Shown one piece after another: positions 1 to 11,179 of a stretch of DNA of 64,000 nucleotides. Location: NCBI GenBank assembly GCA_030549495.1, contig JAUIRK010000235.1, positions 620,001 through 684,000 of the forward strand. Reading direction: 5' to 3'. The DNA comes from Nectonema munidae (taxonomy: Eukaryota; Nematomorpha; Nectonematoida; Nectonematidae). The notes under the pieces are model-generated. The model was not told where the DNA came from. It saw nothing but the letters and a program-made list of their open reading frames with translations, and did no database searches. The translations under genes and the position numbers were made by a program. Each line of letters opens with the position of its first letter. The first letter of the stretch is position 1.

Positions 1-1305
1 TTTTTTTAATGAACAAAAATCAAAATACAAAAATTTATAAATTGAAATTTCAAATCAAGGGATAAAAAAATAAAAAATTGAAAAAAAAACAAAAAAAAGA
101 AAATGGAGGTTTTTTGCACATAAATTTTACAATTTGACACCTCCTTGTGCCTCGGTTCAGGTCGCATCTTGATTGAACACCCCGCCCGAACTACTTTCCG
201 CCGTCAATGCGGAGAAAAACCATAGTAAAAAAGAGGTTTTGTGGGTTTGAAATCGCTTTGTTGCCCTAGTTCTCTAGAATTATACCTAATTTTTGATAAA
301 ATTTTTAAAATTTTCCCCTCCTGGCGAGGGCACCCGCTTGGGTATATCCTGTGTTGTGGCGCTATATCTAAATATTAGAAAGCCACGTCCTCGCCTACTG
401 TCTTATAACTAGTAAAACTCGGCCTTCGATTAAAACTCCCCCCCTTTTGTTTTTTTAGGAATTGGCTCGGGTTTTCTTTTTTGTGTGTGTACCTCTCTTG
501 GCTAGTAAGCTAAACGTTTAAATCTTTCTAGCTTTCGGTATATAAACCAAGTGTAAAATTGGATATATTTGCTCGTTTCACTTAAATTTAACGTAAAATT
601 TAGGTTTTAAAATATACAACAAATCTACTTAGGTTTACTGTCCCACAATTGTCAATTTTTGGAAGCCCCCCGCTAAAGCGTGTAAAACGTCAAGTAAATA
701 CCACCCCTGTGGGGTTGCACTTCACTAGACGCTTACAGTTTCTAGCTTGAAAATTCCCATCAATTATCCAAACTAATCGCTTCTAACATAAAGTGTTAGA
801 ATCTAGGGCGCCACCCTTTAGCCCTTTAGGACCCCCCTTTCCATTGCGTCTATAGTTACCCAAGGGTGTCCAAATTTTGCTTTCAAAAAGTTATTATGAA
901 ACCCAGCGCAGTGCGAAGCCTCTAGGGCTCTCAAAGATAAAATTTGTGAACCCTTCGCCAGTGCAGCATAAGAAAGGTCTCCTCTTGGAAAAGGGCAGTC
1001 GCTCTTGGTCTTTTGTTGTCCCAAAAAATTAGACAACCAAAATGGCAGCAATCCTTATAACAAACTTTTCAGCCCTTTCAAATCCAACCATGGGGCTCTT
1101 TCCTAGAATCATAGGTTTCTTATATCTCCATAAAGTTTATAGAAAATAAACTCTTGTAATTTCTCTTTTGGGTCCTTTATATGAGAAACCAAGTAAAAAC
1201 AATCAAATTTTATCTTCCTCAAGTTTTGCCATCGAGGTCCATGGACGAAGGTACCTACAGCAGGATACCTCTGAAGTGTTGCCCCAGAAGAACGGTTCCT
1301 CGGGC
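1..1305. other. Unidentified homopolymer-rich DNA at the window edge
   Basis: No gene recognised. The stretch is rich in short homopolymer runs of all four bases and is locally more G+C-rich than most of the window. Open frames are short and resemble nothing I know. It adjoins the left arm of a long inverted repeat. It may be an unknown repeat or a poorly polished assembly edge. Confidence 0.4.
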
Positions 1306-1905
1306 TTTAACCTTCGCAGGACACCTTTTACGCACACGAAGGACAGTAAAGAAAAAGCCTATACCTTTCTATAGAATATACTATTTACAAAATATTAACA
1401 ATTGAATGATGTTATGCTTTCCTTTATTTACGAGGGGTTGGGTAGGGGGTTTTAGTCCTCCCTTGTTCTATAACCAAATTAAATTCAATCTTGCTTATTC
1501 GTTGTTTTCTTGTTTTCCTGAAACTCTAGAAGTTTTTTTTTTTTGTACTTTTTATTATAAATTGTAAGTTTTGCAAGGGGTTTTTCCCCTTTTTTAAATT
1601 TTCTTATGTTCATGCTTTCCCCCTTTTTCTCCTTGTTTTGTTTGTTACCACTTTTAAGTTTTATCACTTTTCTTCTTTGCCTATCAAATGAATTTATGAA
1701 AATCAATGAACAAAAGGTTTTGCCAAATATAGTTTCAAATAGGGGTGTGTGTGTGTTGTATGTGTGTATGTGTGTGTGAGAGGTTTGTGTGGAGAGAGAG
1801 GAGTGTGTGTTGTTTTTCATATAATACTTACCCTATTTTTTTCTCTTTCTTTATTTCTTATCAGGTTATAAAATATTAAAACAATAAAGGCTTGTTTTCT
1901 TTTTT
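1306..1905 (+). repeat. Left arm of a long imperfect inverted repeat
   Basis: The reverse complement of 3310-3925 aligns here with many small indels. The outer end reads TAACCTTCGCAGGACAC in both arms. Further shared blocks are TATAGAATATACTATTTAC, a GTAGGGGGTTTT block, TTGTTCTATAAC, a CCCCTTTTTT block and AAACAATAAA. The outermost frame reads LTFAGH. The same peptide occurs near the C-terminus of the RTE-type LINE at about 16350, so the arms may be 5'-truncated LINE-related copies in opposite orientation; that is inference. Confidence 0.6.
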
Positions 1906-3309
1906 CTTCGTGCCTTCTATTGTTTTTTCTCATCTGTGATTTTCGACTAATTTTCGCTCAGTATCTGAAAATTACTATCGTCCACACTTAAATCAACTTT
2001 GTTTTTTCCATTGTTCTTATTTGCTATTTTTCTCTCTCACCCCGACAACATCTTCTAAGAAATCCCGGCGATTATACGGTGTAACAGGAGAGGTGCCTTT
2101 CGAAATCAACACTCAAGGGTAGTCAGCTAAAATAGGTTTCTTTACTCCTATGCCTTCGTGGCAAAATTGAAGGAATTGTAAATTTTGTTGTTTTGCCTCC
2201 TTGGTTCCAAACGACCCAAAAAATGCGGTTTTTTCAAACAGTGAGTATAGAAACTATGTTCGGAAGGTCCCCAAGTGGTTGGTTTGAAGCGTGTCTGAAA
2301 GTTTGTTTGCTTGTGCTTTTGGTTGTCATTTTTGCACAAAGCCAAGCCAACCCTTTTTCCGTTCACCCCGAAGGGTCCATTCCAAAATTTTACGCCCCCA
2401 CCCCCATTTCTATATTTTTGAAAGCCAATTTGGCCCCCGAAAAGGCAGTGATCGGCCAAAAGGACCCCAAAAGCCGTCCAAACACCCGAGTTCTACCTTT
2501 TAGTTATGAAGCCCATTCAGGATTGTCGGGATTTTCAAGTCTAGAAATCGAGTCAGTAGAAGTGCCCCCTCGGGGGTTTTTCTTGCGTTTTTACTCTCTG
2601 TTTAGCGGCCTTTCAAATTGACGGGGGTAACTATACGTAGTTTGTTCCTATATTTTAAAACTAATTTTTACCAAGTGAAGGCATATTCCATTTCTCCTGG
2701 TTATACCAAACCAAAGTAAGCTCCCCAGAACAAAAAAAATAATAAAAGGGGTTTTAACGAAGCCGTGAAGCAAGCCCAAGACCAGGTTTTTTTATACAAA
2801 AAAGATGAATTTCTTCTTTCTTTCAGGGGTCGCAACCGAATCTTTGTTTTGCCTTGGGTTTTTTACCTATTATTTTTTTTTGACCCAGATGGTTTGTTTG
2901 TTTGTCAAAAAAAAAAAAATTACAAAGGGGAAAGGGTTTGTTTGTTTCCATTTGGTTTTTGCGGAAAAAAATAAGAGGGGAGAAATCGAAAAGGGAGAGG
3001 GGCGGAAAAAATAGGGAATATGGTTTTGTTTTTTTTTTTTCTTTTTAGTATTTTCTTTAAAAAAAAGTATTTTTTTGTAAGTAAAAATTTTTTAGGTAGT
3101 ATTTTTGTCGTTCTCTTAAAATTTCCTTTTAAATTTTGAAATTTAACAGGAAAAAAAAAATTTGTGCCCAATATTTTTTATTTATTAAAAAAGTTTTTTT
3201 TATTTTTCCCTTTATTCGTCGTGTTTTTTAGAGGGGAAAAGAGGTTTTCAGGAGGGCAAGTTCCAAAAAACGAGAAAAAAGAAAAATAAAGAATGTGCAC
3301 AGAATGAAG
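1906..3309. other. Spacer of the inverted repeat, homopolymer-rich
   Basis: No gene recognised. A 142-codon plus-strand frame at 2193-2621 has a hydrophobic stretch but no family resemblance I can name, and an overlapping opposite frame is also open, so I do not call it. 2700-3250 consists mostly of T, A and G runs. Sequence inside the two arms does not align with itself. Confidence 0.4.
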
Positions 3310-3925
3310 ATGGAAAAAAGATAAAAACTTGCATTTATTGTTTCGATATTTTACGTAACTGTAGCTAGCTAGTATATATATATAATAAATATAAATAATA
3401 TTTTGAAATATAAATTTGGAGAAAAACTATTCTTTTGTTCAAGATTGAATTTTATAAATTTTTCAAATAAAATTTTTAAATTTTGATTTTGATAGATATA
3501 AAAGTAATGAAGAAGAATAGTTTATTAAAAATTCTATAAAAATTATTGTACTAAAAAAAAAAAAAATGATAAAAAAGTGCTAAATCATTGAACATAAGAA
3601 ATATTTATAAAAAAAGGGGAGGTAACCCCTCAATATAAATTTATAATAAAAATTATCAAAAAATTTCAAAAAAATAAAATACGTTCTAGATTTTCAGAAC
3701 ATAAGAAAATAAGTAATAATGAATGATTTGAATTTAATTTGAGTTATAGAACAAGAGGAGTCTTGAAAACCCCCTACCCTCGTAAATAATAGAGTTGAAA
3801 TATGTCATAATTCATCATTCAAATTTAATAGTTTTGTAAATAGTATATTCTATATAAAAAGTATGTTTTTCTCCATTATGTGTCCTTCGTGTAACAGTAA
3901 AATCGTGTGTCCTGCGAAGGTTAGA
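3310..3925 (-). repeat. Right arm of the long imperfect inverted repeat
   Basis: Reads as the reverse complement of 1306-1905 (see that entry). It lies in ordinary AT-rich sequence, whereas the left arm lies in homopolymer-rich sequence. The arm includes a small internal inverted pair, CCTTCG and CGAAGG, near 3890-3922. Confidence 0.6.
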
Positions 3926-4521
3926 TCGACAGACACACCGTAAATAATAGTCATTTACCCGGCGTTTTGCATAGAATTGATATCTAGATGCAAATTAAAC
4001 TTTTTTACGACTTCAATTTCTTGTCTATGATATTGTAATCTTCATATAGGACGGAACCTTTAATAATATTCAAACCAGGTGTTAAACTATCTATTTTTTA
4101 TGTGAATAACTAACAAAGATAAAATACAACATGTGTTTTGTGCACGTTACAAACATCTGAATATAGAGTGCACATCATTTCTAAATGAATTTCTGATGCA
4201 GCAAAAAATTAACTAAAAAAAATTATAAAAAAAATACCGAGTTTCAAGAACAGGATTAGTTGTAGTGAATGTATCCATTTTTCATCATTTCGCATTTTGG
4301 TTTCTCAAGCTTGATCCTATAGCATCGCTTTCCCATATTATAATTCTTTAACTAGACAACGTTGTAGCTTCAAAACAATCAATGACGCCTATTAAGAGAA
4401 GTTTAAGAATTGATTTGAAGAAAGACTATTAATTTATTCTCAAAAAATAAACAAGCGAATATAATAAGAGATTTAATAAAACTAACAATAGATAAAAATT
4501 TTGAAAAAAATATTGAGTTGT
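3926..4521. other. AT-rich flank downstream of the P450
   Basis: No gene seen. On the minus strand an AATAAA signal lies at about 4438-4433, some 85 nt past the P450 stop, and could be its polyadenylation signal. Confidence 0.45.
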
Positions 4522-6147
4522 TTAACTTTTGTCCCTCAGTTCAATGCCAATATGAAGTCCGTCATCAGGATAGTTGAAAAAAGACTTAGTTTTTTTCATG
4601 TCACTTAGTTTAGAAAAATGAGGCAAGCTTGGCGTCTTGACGAATTTGATCGAAGTCATCAAAAGCACCAACGCTATCTTTATTTCCAGCATTGCTAAGC
4701 GCTCGCCTATGCACTTCCTGGGTCCAACACCGAAAGTTAAAAAGCCCATATTGGTCTCGGTATTTTCTTCATAAAATCTCTCGGGTTTGAATTCCTTGGG
4801 ACTACTCCATAAATCGGGATGCATATTCAAATAGTGAATAGGAATGATGATGGTTTGTCCTTTGCTTATGGATACAGCAGGATCTTCAAAATCGATGTCA
4901 GCCTTTGCAACACTGTCTACTTGAATGACTGGGGGATTCCATCTTAACGTTTCTTTGATGAATGCGTCAAGCTTGTGCAAGTTTTTGAAGTCTTCGTAAT
5001 CTAGCAATGAATAAGACTCCTCATTCCCCACAGCCAATTGAATTTCTTCATAGACTTCGTCTTGCCAGTTAGGAAACTGTGTGAACATGTAGAGTGCTAA
5101 AGCCAGGGCAGTTGAAGTAGTTTCGTAGGCTGCGAGAATGAACAAACACGCGTTTGCCAGAACCTCGTCTTCGGACATCGTTAAGGCGCATATGGTTCCA
5201 TTCTGCCTCACTTTTTCTGTTTCATCTTTCGCACGTTCATTGTCCTGCGTTTCTTCATCTCTGCTCTCTTCATTTTTGCCATTTCTCGAAGCTTTGAGGA
5301 GTAGGGAGAGAAAATCACATCTCTGATCCAAGGCTTCTCCTCTCAGATGTATAGTACTCTTAACGATATCAATAAAGAAGTCTAAACTTTCAGTGTCCAA
5401 AGCATTCGATTTTAATCCCAAAAATGACAAAATATTTGTAAAGAAAGGAAAGATAGTAAATAACAATATTTTTCCGCTAAAAATGGACCCAGTGAACCTT
5501 TTTTTAGCATGGTATATGAATAAATTCTCTTTATCGTTGTACGAGTCAATTTCCAGCCCGAAAGCAGTGCTCGCAATAGCATCCATTGTGTAGCAGCCAA
5601 AGATCGTTTTCGCCTCGAATGAGCCAGACGCACCTTTTTTTCCATTTTTCTGGCATTCTTCAATCATATTTTGCTTCAAGATCTTTGCGCACTTTTCAAT
5701 GGATGGAATCATGCCCTTTAGTTTGTGCGCCGTAAAGGTCGGCAGCATTGTTCTGCGCTGTCTACGCCACTTTTCATCTTTTGCAAAAAACAAAGCGTTT
5801 GTGCCGAGAATGTCGTTCACAACAAAAGGAAAATTTCTGTTTGTAAAATTTTCAAACTTGGATATCAGAATTTCTTTCAGAATATTTGGACTAGCAACCA
5901 TCAAGGCTAAACTCCTGCCAGTTGCAAACATGAAAATCTCACCATATTTTGAAATCCATCTTTTCTGAGCTTTTTCTACTCCATAAACATAATACTCCCA
6001 TAAGCTACCCAAGATTGGCAGAGGTTTGGGATACGGTTTTCCTGACAGTTGTAAAGCAATCAAAGGCGAAGCCGAATAATATACAAGGAGGCATGTGAGA
6101 GAACAGAACAACAGAGTGAGCGGAGATAGTAAGAGAAAGCCCAACAT
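4522..6147 (-). CDS. Cytochrome P450, CYP3-clan-like, uninterrupted
   Basis: Heme-thiolate monooxygenase anchored in the endoplasmic reticulum, expected to oxidise lipophilic compounds with electrons from NADPH-P450 reductase. The 541 residues open with a hydrophobic anchor (about 3-34) and a proline-rich hinge (PYPKPLP). The C-helix WRRQR is at 127-131, the I-helix AAYETT at 339-344, ExxR (ETLR) at 399-402, PERF at 455-458, and the heme loop FGVGPRKCIG at 472-481 with Cys479 as iron ligand. The I-helix has Ala where Gly is usual (A/G-G-x-E-T-T). A charged Glu/Asp/Lys-rich insert at about 288-314 makes it somewhat longer than the usual 500 or so residues. The wording around the I- and K-helices resembles CYP3/CYP6/CYP9 proteins. 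No intron interrupts it, unlike many animal P450s; it may be ancestrally intronless or an old retrocopy. The frame is intact. The substrate cannot be told. Confidence 0.95.
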   Translation of the reverse strand: MLGFLLLSPLTLLFCSLTCLLVYYSASPLIALQLSGKPYPKPLPILGSLWEYYVYGVEKAQKRWISKYGEIFMFATGRSLALMVASPNILKEILISKFENFTNRNFPFVVNDILGTNALFFAKDEKWRRQRRTMLPTFTAHKLKGMIPSIEKCAKILKQNMIEECQKNGKKGASGSFEAKTIFGCYTMDAIASTAFGLEIDSYNDKENLFIYHAKKRFTGSIFSGKILLFTIFPFFTNILSFLGLKSNALDTESLDFFIDIVKSTIHLRGEALDQRCDFLSLLLKASRNGKNEESRDEETQDNERAKDETEKVRQNGTICALTMSEDEVLANACLFILAAYETTSTALALALYMFTQFPNWQDEVYEEIQLAVGNEESYSLLDYEDFKNLHKLDAFIKETLRWNPPVIQVDSVAKADIDFEDPAVSISKGQTIIIPIHYLNMHPDLWSSPKEFKPERFYEENTETNMGFLTFGVGPRKCIGERLAMLEIKIALVLLMTSIKFVKTPSLPHFSKLSDMKKTKSFFNYPDDGLHIGIELRDKS

Positions 6148-6570
6148 TCTGGCACAACCTCTTTTGTTTGAGACGTGAAAGGAAAGGCGTATGTAATGAA
6201 ATGATGCTAAATCAAGACGCTTAGATTCAACGACAAGTCAGCTTTTGAATTGGTGTGCAGTGAACCTTGAAGATAAACCAACATTGCGCATCTCTTGATA
6301 AAAGGCGAATGTTTTATCACGTTTATTTCGTCATCGAAGCGAGTGAGTTGATAAATTATCATCGTCTTAGAAATCCTATTTTTCTCAGAATCGTTTCAGC
6401 TCGGGCAAACCAAATTTTTATTCGGTGAAAATTCGCCTCCAGGTAGTTGTTAGGATTCTGCTAAAATAATATTTGTGTGTGTATAGAGTAATGCGCTCTA
6501 CATAAAAATATTTGTTTTGATAACATTTAGTTTTTTCTATTTCTCAAAAAAAGATGAAATCAGCAAACTT
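6148..6570. promoter_or_regulatory. 5' flank of the P450 (no clear core promoter)
   Basis: This should hold the 5' UTR and promoter of the minus-strand P450. I see no convincing TATA box or repeated operator. A weak TTTTATCA element on the minus strand lies at about 6302-6295. No gene is present. Confidence 0.25.
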
Positions 6571-6691
6571 TGTAAAAGTACCATGTGGTGTTTATCGAGA
6601 AGGCACAATTGTGCCGCTTGTTGAAGAAAGTAGGCTTAATGGGGGTGGAGGGGGGGGGAACCCAGTACCTAACCAACCTTACTCACGCCGC
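6571..6691 (-). mobile_element. tRNA-derived SINE, family A (internally deleted copy)
   Basis: Reverse-complement copy of the SINE seen whole at 27481-27630. It shares the 3' body (GAGAAGGCACAATTG read on plus) and the tRNA-like 5' end (AACCAACCTTACTCACGCC on plus). The B-box segment is missing and replaced by a G-rich run. Confidence 0.65.
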
Positions 6692-8004
6692 CAAGCAACA
6701 TTTGTTATCTGTTATAAGGAGGACCATTTTTTAAGGCATTATAAAAGAGAAACCTTCTCTTAAAAATGTGTTATTGATACGAATTTTTTAGTATAGAAAA
6801 AGATCATTCTACATTTGCTGTTGTAGCTTGACAGTTTTGCATTTCTACAAATTGCTTGGGTGATTTTTGCCAAATAAGTTCATTATTTCTGGAAGACCAA
6901 TTTGGACCAAGTGAATTCAATGTTACACACGTCTATACCAAGTACGATGAATTTTGAATCTTTTCGATCAATAAAGGTTCATAATTTCGTTTTATAGCTA
7001 TAAGACCACGAACCAATCAGCTATGTGCGATTATCGCTCCCGTGGATGCGATGCCGATAACTAAAAAATACGGTTTAGGGAACCAATTTTGCTCAAAATG
7101 TACTTTTGAAGCAATGCTGGTAAAAAATTTGCTGGATATCTCTACAAGTTCAAAGTTCGCGCCCTTCGACCCCAGATACTTTTCTGGAAGCTAGTTCAAT
7201 TCCTGATGATCGAAAGGCTCAAACTTTCTTGACTAACCAAGCCTGGTGAAACAATCCAAGAAGTGAATAGGAAGATTTTGCTTAAAGCGACATGCGGAAA
7301 AGCTAAAGTAAGTCATTTTACGAATCAACAATGTCTTATCAAAATCGATACGGCCACAACGGGTAACTTCATTACAAAACAGAAAGTCTCTATGTTTTTA
7401 ACAAGAGAAAGAGTAAAATAAAAGAGGGTATAATTTATTGAAAGCCAAAGAAGAAGTGTGTGTGTATTCGACAAAGACACTACTATTTATACACTGGGAA
7501 GATACTATGCAAATTTGGCAGTAACAACCCTAATCAAATGAATGGATTTTTGTAAGAAAATCTTTCCATTGGTTTGATAGCGCTTCATGCAAATTTCTTT
7601 TATAATTTGCATGCACTTTGGAAGAGGGAAACAATTTTGCGCTGTTGCTGAGGGAAAATTGTGCAAATGCCTGATTTGCATAAGTTACTTTTACAACAGT
7701 AAATTCGATTTACAAATTTCTTATTTCTTTATCTTCGGAAGAATTCGAAGGTATATTTGGCAAGCAGGCATTGAAAATGTCTCTAATATTTGCTAAGCCA
7801 TCTCTCTTTTCCATTAGTACTTGGAGAAGTATATAATGAATACTTATTTTTAAATGCAGTATAGATACGCACACATATATATTACCCATCTCTAGTAACT
7901 AGTCGTTCTTGAGAACAACTTGAAAATATAAACTCTTTTCACCTTTTCTTTCAATGGGCATATCTGTTAAAAAATTTTGTTCCTAAATATAAGCTTTAGT
8001 ATTA
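6692..8004. other. Intergenic, no gene recognised
   Basis: 7015-7320 is less AT-rich and has short open stretches in several frames, but matches nothing I recognise. 7430-7800 holds a 69-codon frame with no resemblance. Otherwise AT-rich DNA. Confidence 0.4.
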
Positions 8005-8144
8005 ATAACCCATTTAAGACCAAGCAAAGCAGACGATTTCTAAAAAAAAACGCAGACGATTTATATTCAAAGTCATTGAAAAAAGCAGACGAAGATGAAA
8101 TTACTTATGTTCCAAAATAGGGACATTGGTCGTAAATGGGTTAA
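8005..8144 (+). mobile_element. piggyBac-type MITE, family 1, copy A
   Basis: About 140 bp. The ends read ATAACCCATTTAAGACCAA and TTGGTCGTAAATGGGTTAA, so the TTAA target duplication is intact on the right and one base off on the left. The inside has three CAGACGA motifs, and a palindrome around ATGTTCC...GGAACAT lies near the right end (one base changed here). There is no coding capacity, so mobilisation would depend on a piggyBac transposase elsewhere. Four other copies are in this window. Confidence 0.85.
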
Positions 8145-8959
8145 CTAATAATTTGATTTATTTTATCGATTAGCAATATTATTGGTAGATAGAGATTATT
8201 ATCCTTTTGACTTACCTCCTTCTGATGTGTATCGATTCCTCTGCCCACTTTGGATTAAACAGCATTCTTTAATTGATTGTGGATTGTTAATAAATTTCTT
8301 TTCTTCTAGTTATTCCTAACTGGGTTGCACTCTCTCTAAAATAAAAGTAGTTAGTTTTGAATCAAAATATCACTAAAAAATCATTTTGACATGCTTGTGT
8401 ATTTTGGATCAGTTTTGACATGCTTGTGTATTAAAGTAAAACAGATAGCTAGAATTACAAAAAAATTTTATTAGTTTCAAATATATAGAAGGATGCCAAC
8501 CTTCCAAAACGTCACTATAGAACATGCCGATTATAAATTCACATTTTTATATCCGTTACATTGCCCATTTTTGCAATAACGTCACAAACGCAATTGATGT
8601 ATATGAAATATGAATATATTCATAACAACTTTTATTCCTACTTTTATAAGCACAATCAATATACTTTTTAAAGTATTTAAATCCATTTGATTTCTTGGTT
8701 TAGTTTTAATGATAATGAGTTGAATAAACAAGCGTTCTACTTCTGCGTTTAAATAGGGTAAACAAATTACATTTTCACTAAAGTTTGCTAAACCTTGAAA
8801 ATGCTCTTCTCTAAGAGGATGATGTTGAATTTGCTTTACTTCTCTCCAACTTTAAAGTTTGTGTTTTTCTTTCCTTTCAAGTATATGAAGTTTTTTCCAA
8901 TGAAAATCTGTTTTGTTAAAGCATCCTTAGTTGAAGGTTTTCGTTGCAAGGAGCATTTG
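8145..8959. repeat. Intergenic with short direct repeats
   Basis: The motif TTTTGACATGCTTGTGTATT occurs at 8384-8403 and again at 8412-8431. The second copy and its flank (through AAAGTAAAACAGA) recur at about 9613-9650 with one base changed. No gene seen. Confidence 0.5.
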
Positions 8960-9195
8960 CACGTTTTTGTGTTATCCAGACGAAGTATCGAACCAAACTC
9001 CCTCACGCCCCCATACATGCCAAAAACAATCTTTTTCAAGATTAGAAACACGTGAATCGTTTTTCTGTGTTATATTCTTATGTACACCAAAGAAACAAAT
9101 AAATAATACATCGCTAAAAGCAAAATAAATTCCTTAAAATAAGGAAAAAAATGGCTGAATTTAACACCTTTTTCTCCAAATTAGCAAGACTAGTT
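8960..9195 (-). repeat. Composite repeat with decayed SINE head, pair of 23645-23930
   Basis: CTCACGCCCCC (a SINE-A tRNA-like head on the minus strand), a CACCAA-GAAA block, TCGCTAAAAGCAAAATAA and a final TTTTTCTC-AAATT block occur here and at 23645-23930 in the same order. The shared segment is longer than the SINE, so this is either a longer element or an old duplication. Confidence 0.6.
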
Positions 9196-9292
9196 TCGCA
9201 ACTCCCTAGATTAGTAAATGATGCATCCATGCTCAAAATACAGGTATAGTAGTTGAACCAACGTAACTTGTTTCTCAGTACTCTAGGCTATC
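9196..9292 (-). repeat. Dispersed repeat, paralogue of the hAT MITE insertion locus
   Basis: Its reverse complement matches 13229-13318 closely over about 90 bp: CTAGATTAGTAAATGATGC, then the ATACAGGTATA block, GTTGAACCAA, then TTGTTTCTCAGTACTCTAGG. The match continues past the point where the MITE sits in the other copy, so this is an unoccupied version of that site. Confidence 0.75.
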
Positions 9293-11179
9293 TTTTTCCG
9301 ATTTTACTACAGCGGATGGATGCATCTTGATCTTTGAGATTAGGAAGCCCTATTCACCATAGATTCGCTATCGCGTTAATACCAAATGTTAATTCAAAAT
9401 ATTAATTACTAGTCTTGCTAGCAACTAATTGGCATTATTCACTTGAAGTAAAACTTATATTCAAAATAGTAATTGTTACTAAAAAATTCAGTAGATACAA
9501 CTATGCTACAATTGTAAACATATTCCAGACACACGATAAGATTATATATAAAACATTTGACAGTGAAAATGAACATCCTAAACATTTTTTCGATTAGATG
9601 TAGAGCTTTTGAATCAGTTTTGACATGCGTGTGTATTAAAGTAAAACAGAATATTTGTTGTATTTTGACATTTATTTATAATTGAACAAAATGGATCAGT
9701 GTTCACTAAAAATGGACATTAGACATTAATAAAATTTAATTGAAAAAAATAAAAACACAAAATTCGAAAAATCAATTTTTTAATCACATCATCTACAGTA
9801 TATGAAAATTTTTATAGAATGTTCGTTTTTTATTTCAAATGTTTATGTACAGTATTTGTAATGAGTGGTAAAAAATTGTTTTTTTTTCATTTTTAGGACA
9901 CTCTAATATCGCATATACCACAAGCATACCCTATTTTCACAATTCGTTTCTAACAATTTGATTTCATTGTTTCATATAGATTTCCGTTTTTTCATTTTAA
10001 TTAATTTTTACTCTTTCGCTCACAGTATAGTAACTCACAGGTGCGATAAATAAAAGAAATCGCGCCGAACTTTGATATTTTTCGCGGTCTAATTTTTTAG
10101 ACTTTTTTTATATAATTTTCAAAATTAGACATAAAATTTTTTTTATCCAATTAAAGATAAGAAAATCATTCATATATGATAGAGCCAAAGAGAAAACAAA
10201 TTGATCATTCTTCATGTTCGCTATTATTTTTATACTCATCTATTGGGATTGAGAACATTCCTGATTTTTCAATTTTGTCTCAAATCACCTGAATAACGTT
10301 TTGGGAAAGAACAAATACTTCACATGATCGTGAATACAAATATTTTGGAGATTTTTTAGCTTTTCATAAACTCAACATGTATTTCTCTGGAGTTAAGGAG
10401 GTTTCATTATGCCAGTGGCAGGACTTTAAATTTTCAAAGGACAAAAATAGACTGGCAAACACGATCTAAAATTGAATGAATGTAATTGGTTACGCCCGAT
10501 TTTTTATTGCTTTGTACTTTCCTATAATGACAAGGAGAGAGAGTGATCACCAGGGCAATTAAGAGTCAATCAAGACAACTTTTGAATTCTAATAGCCCTT
10601 ATTCTAAATCACGCAAATAGTCTTATTTTATTAAGTTTGTGTCAAAGAAGCCCAAGTTATTAGGTCAACAAAGGTCAACTTTTTAATAGTCCATTTTTTG
10701 TAAGTAATGTAGAATTTGTAAAAATTTTATAAGTTAAAGACAATGGACAAGTATTTGGCAATTTTGGAAATACTATACTGAAGAGTTCACAAAGCAACTA
10801 AAAACATATTTCATTTTTATAATTAACTGACAGATCATTTTTAATATATATAAACATTTGGACTCATCCATTCTGGCATATAAATAAAATAATTGAAAAA
10901 CGTATTCTACGAATCTTACAATAAATCAAATGAAATGAAAAATCAAATGCATTTGATTTATATAGAAATATCGCATTTGAAGATGCTGTATGTGGATGAA
11001 TAATGAACATATGAAAAAAATATATATCTCTTCTCTAGCTCAGGCAACAGACAAGGGAATGATAAATTTCAGTGATTTAAAAGCTTTTTCCAAAGATCGC
11101 GCGTTTCAAAAGAGAAAACTTTAAAATATTACAAGGTATTTTGAAATAAAAAAATTAATAATATTTGACTAAAAGTATT
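9293..11179. other. AT-rich intergenic DNA with one dispersed repeat
   Basis: No gene seen. 10541-10700 (GTGATCACCAGGGC ... AGAGTCAATC ... GTCAACTTTT) resembles 53270-53460 and is a decayed dispersed repeat. The rest is unremarkable. Confidence 0.45.

Noticed and set aside
2193-2621. 142-codon plus-strand open frame
   Set aside because: No family resemblance, an antisense frame is also open, and it lies in homopolymer-rich sequence of doubtful quality.
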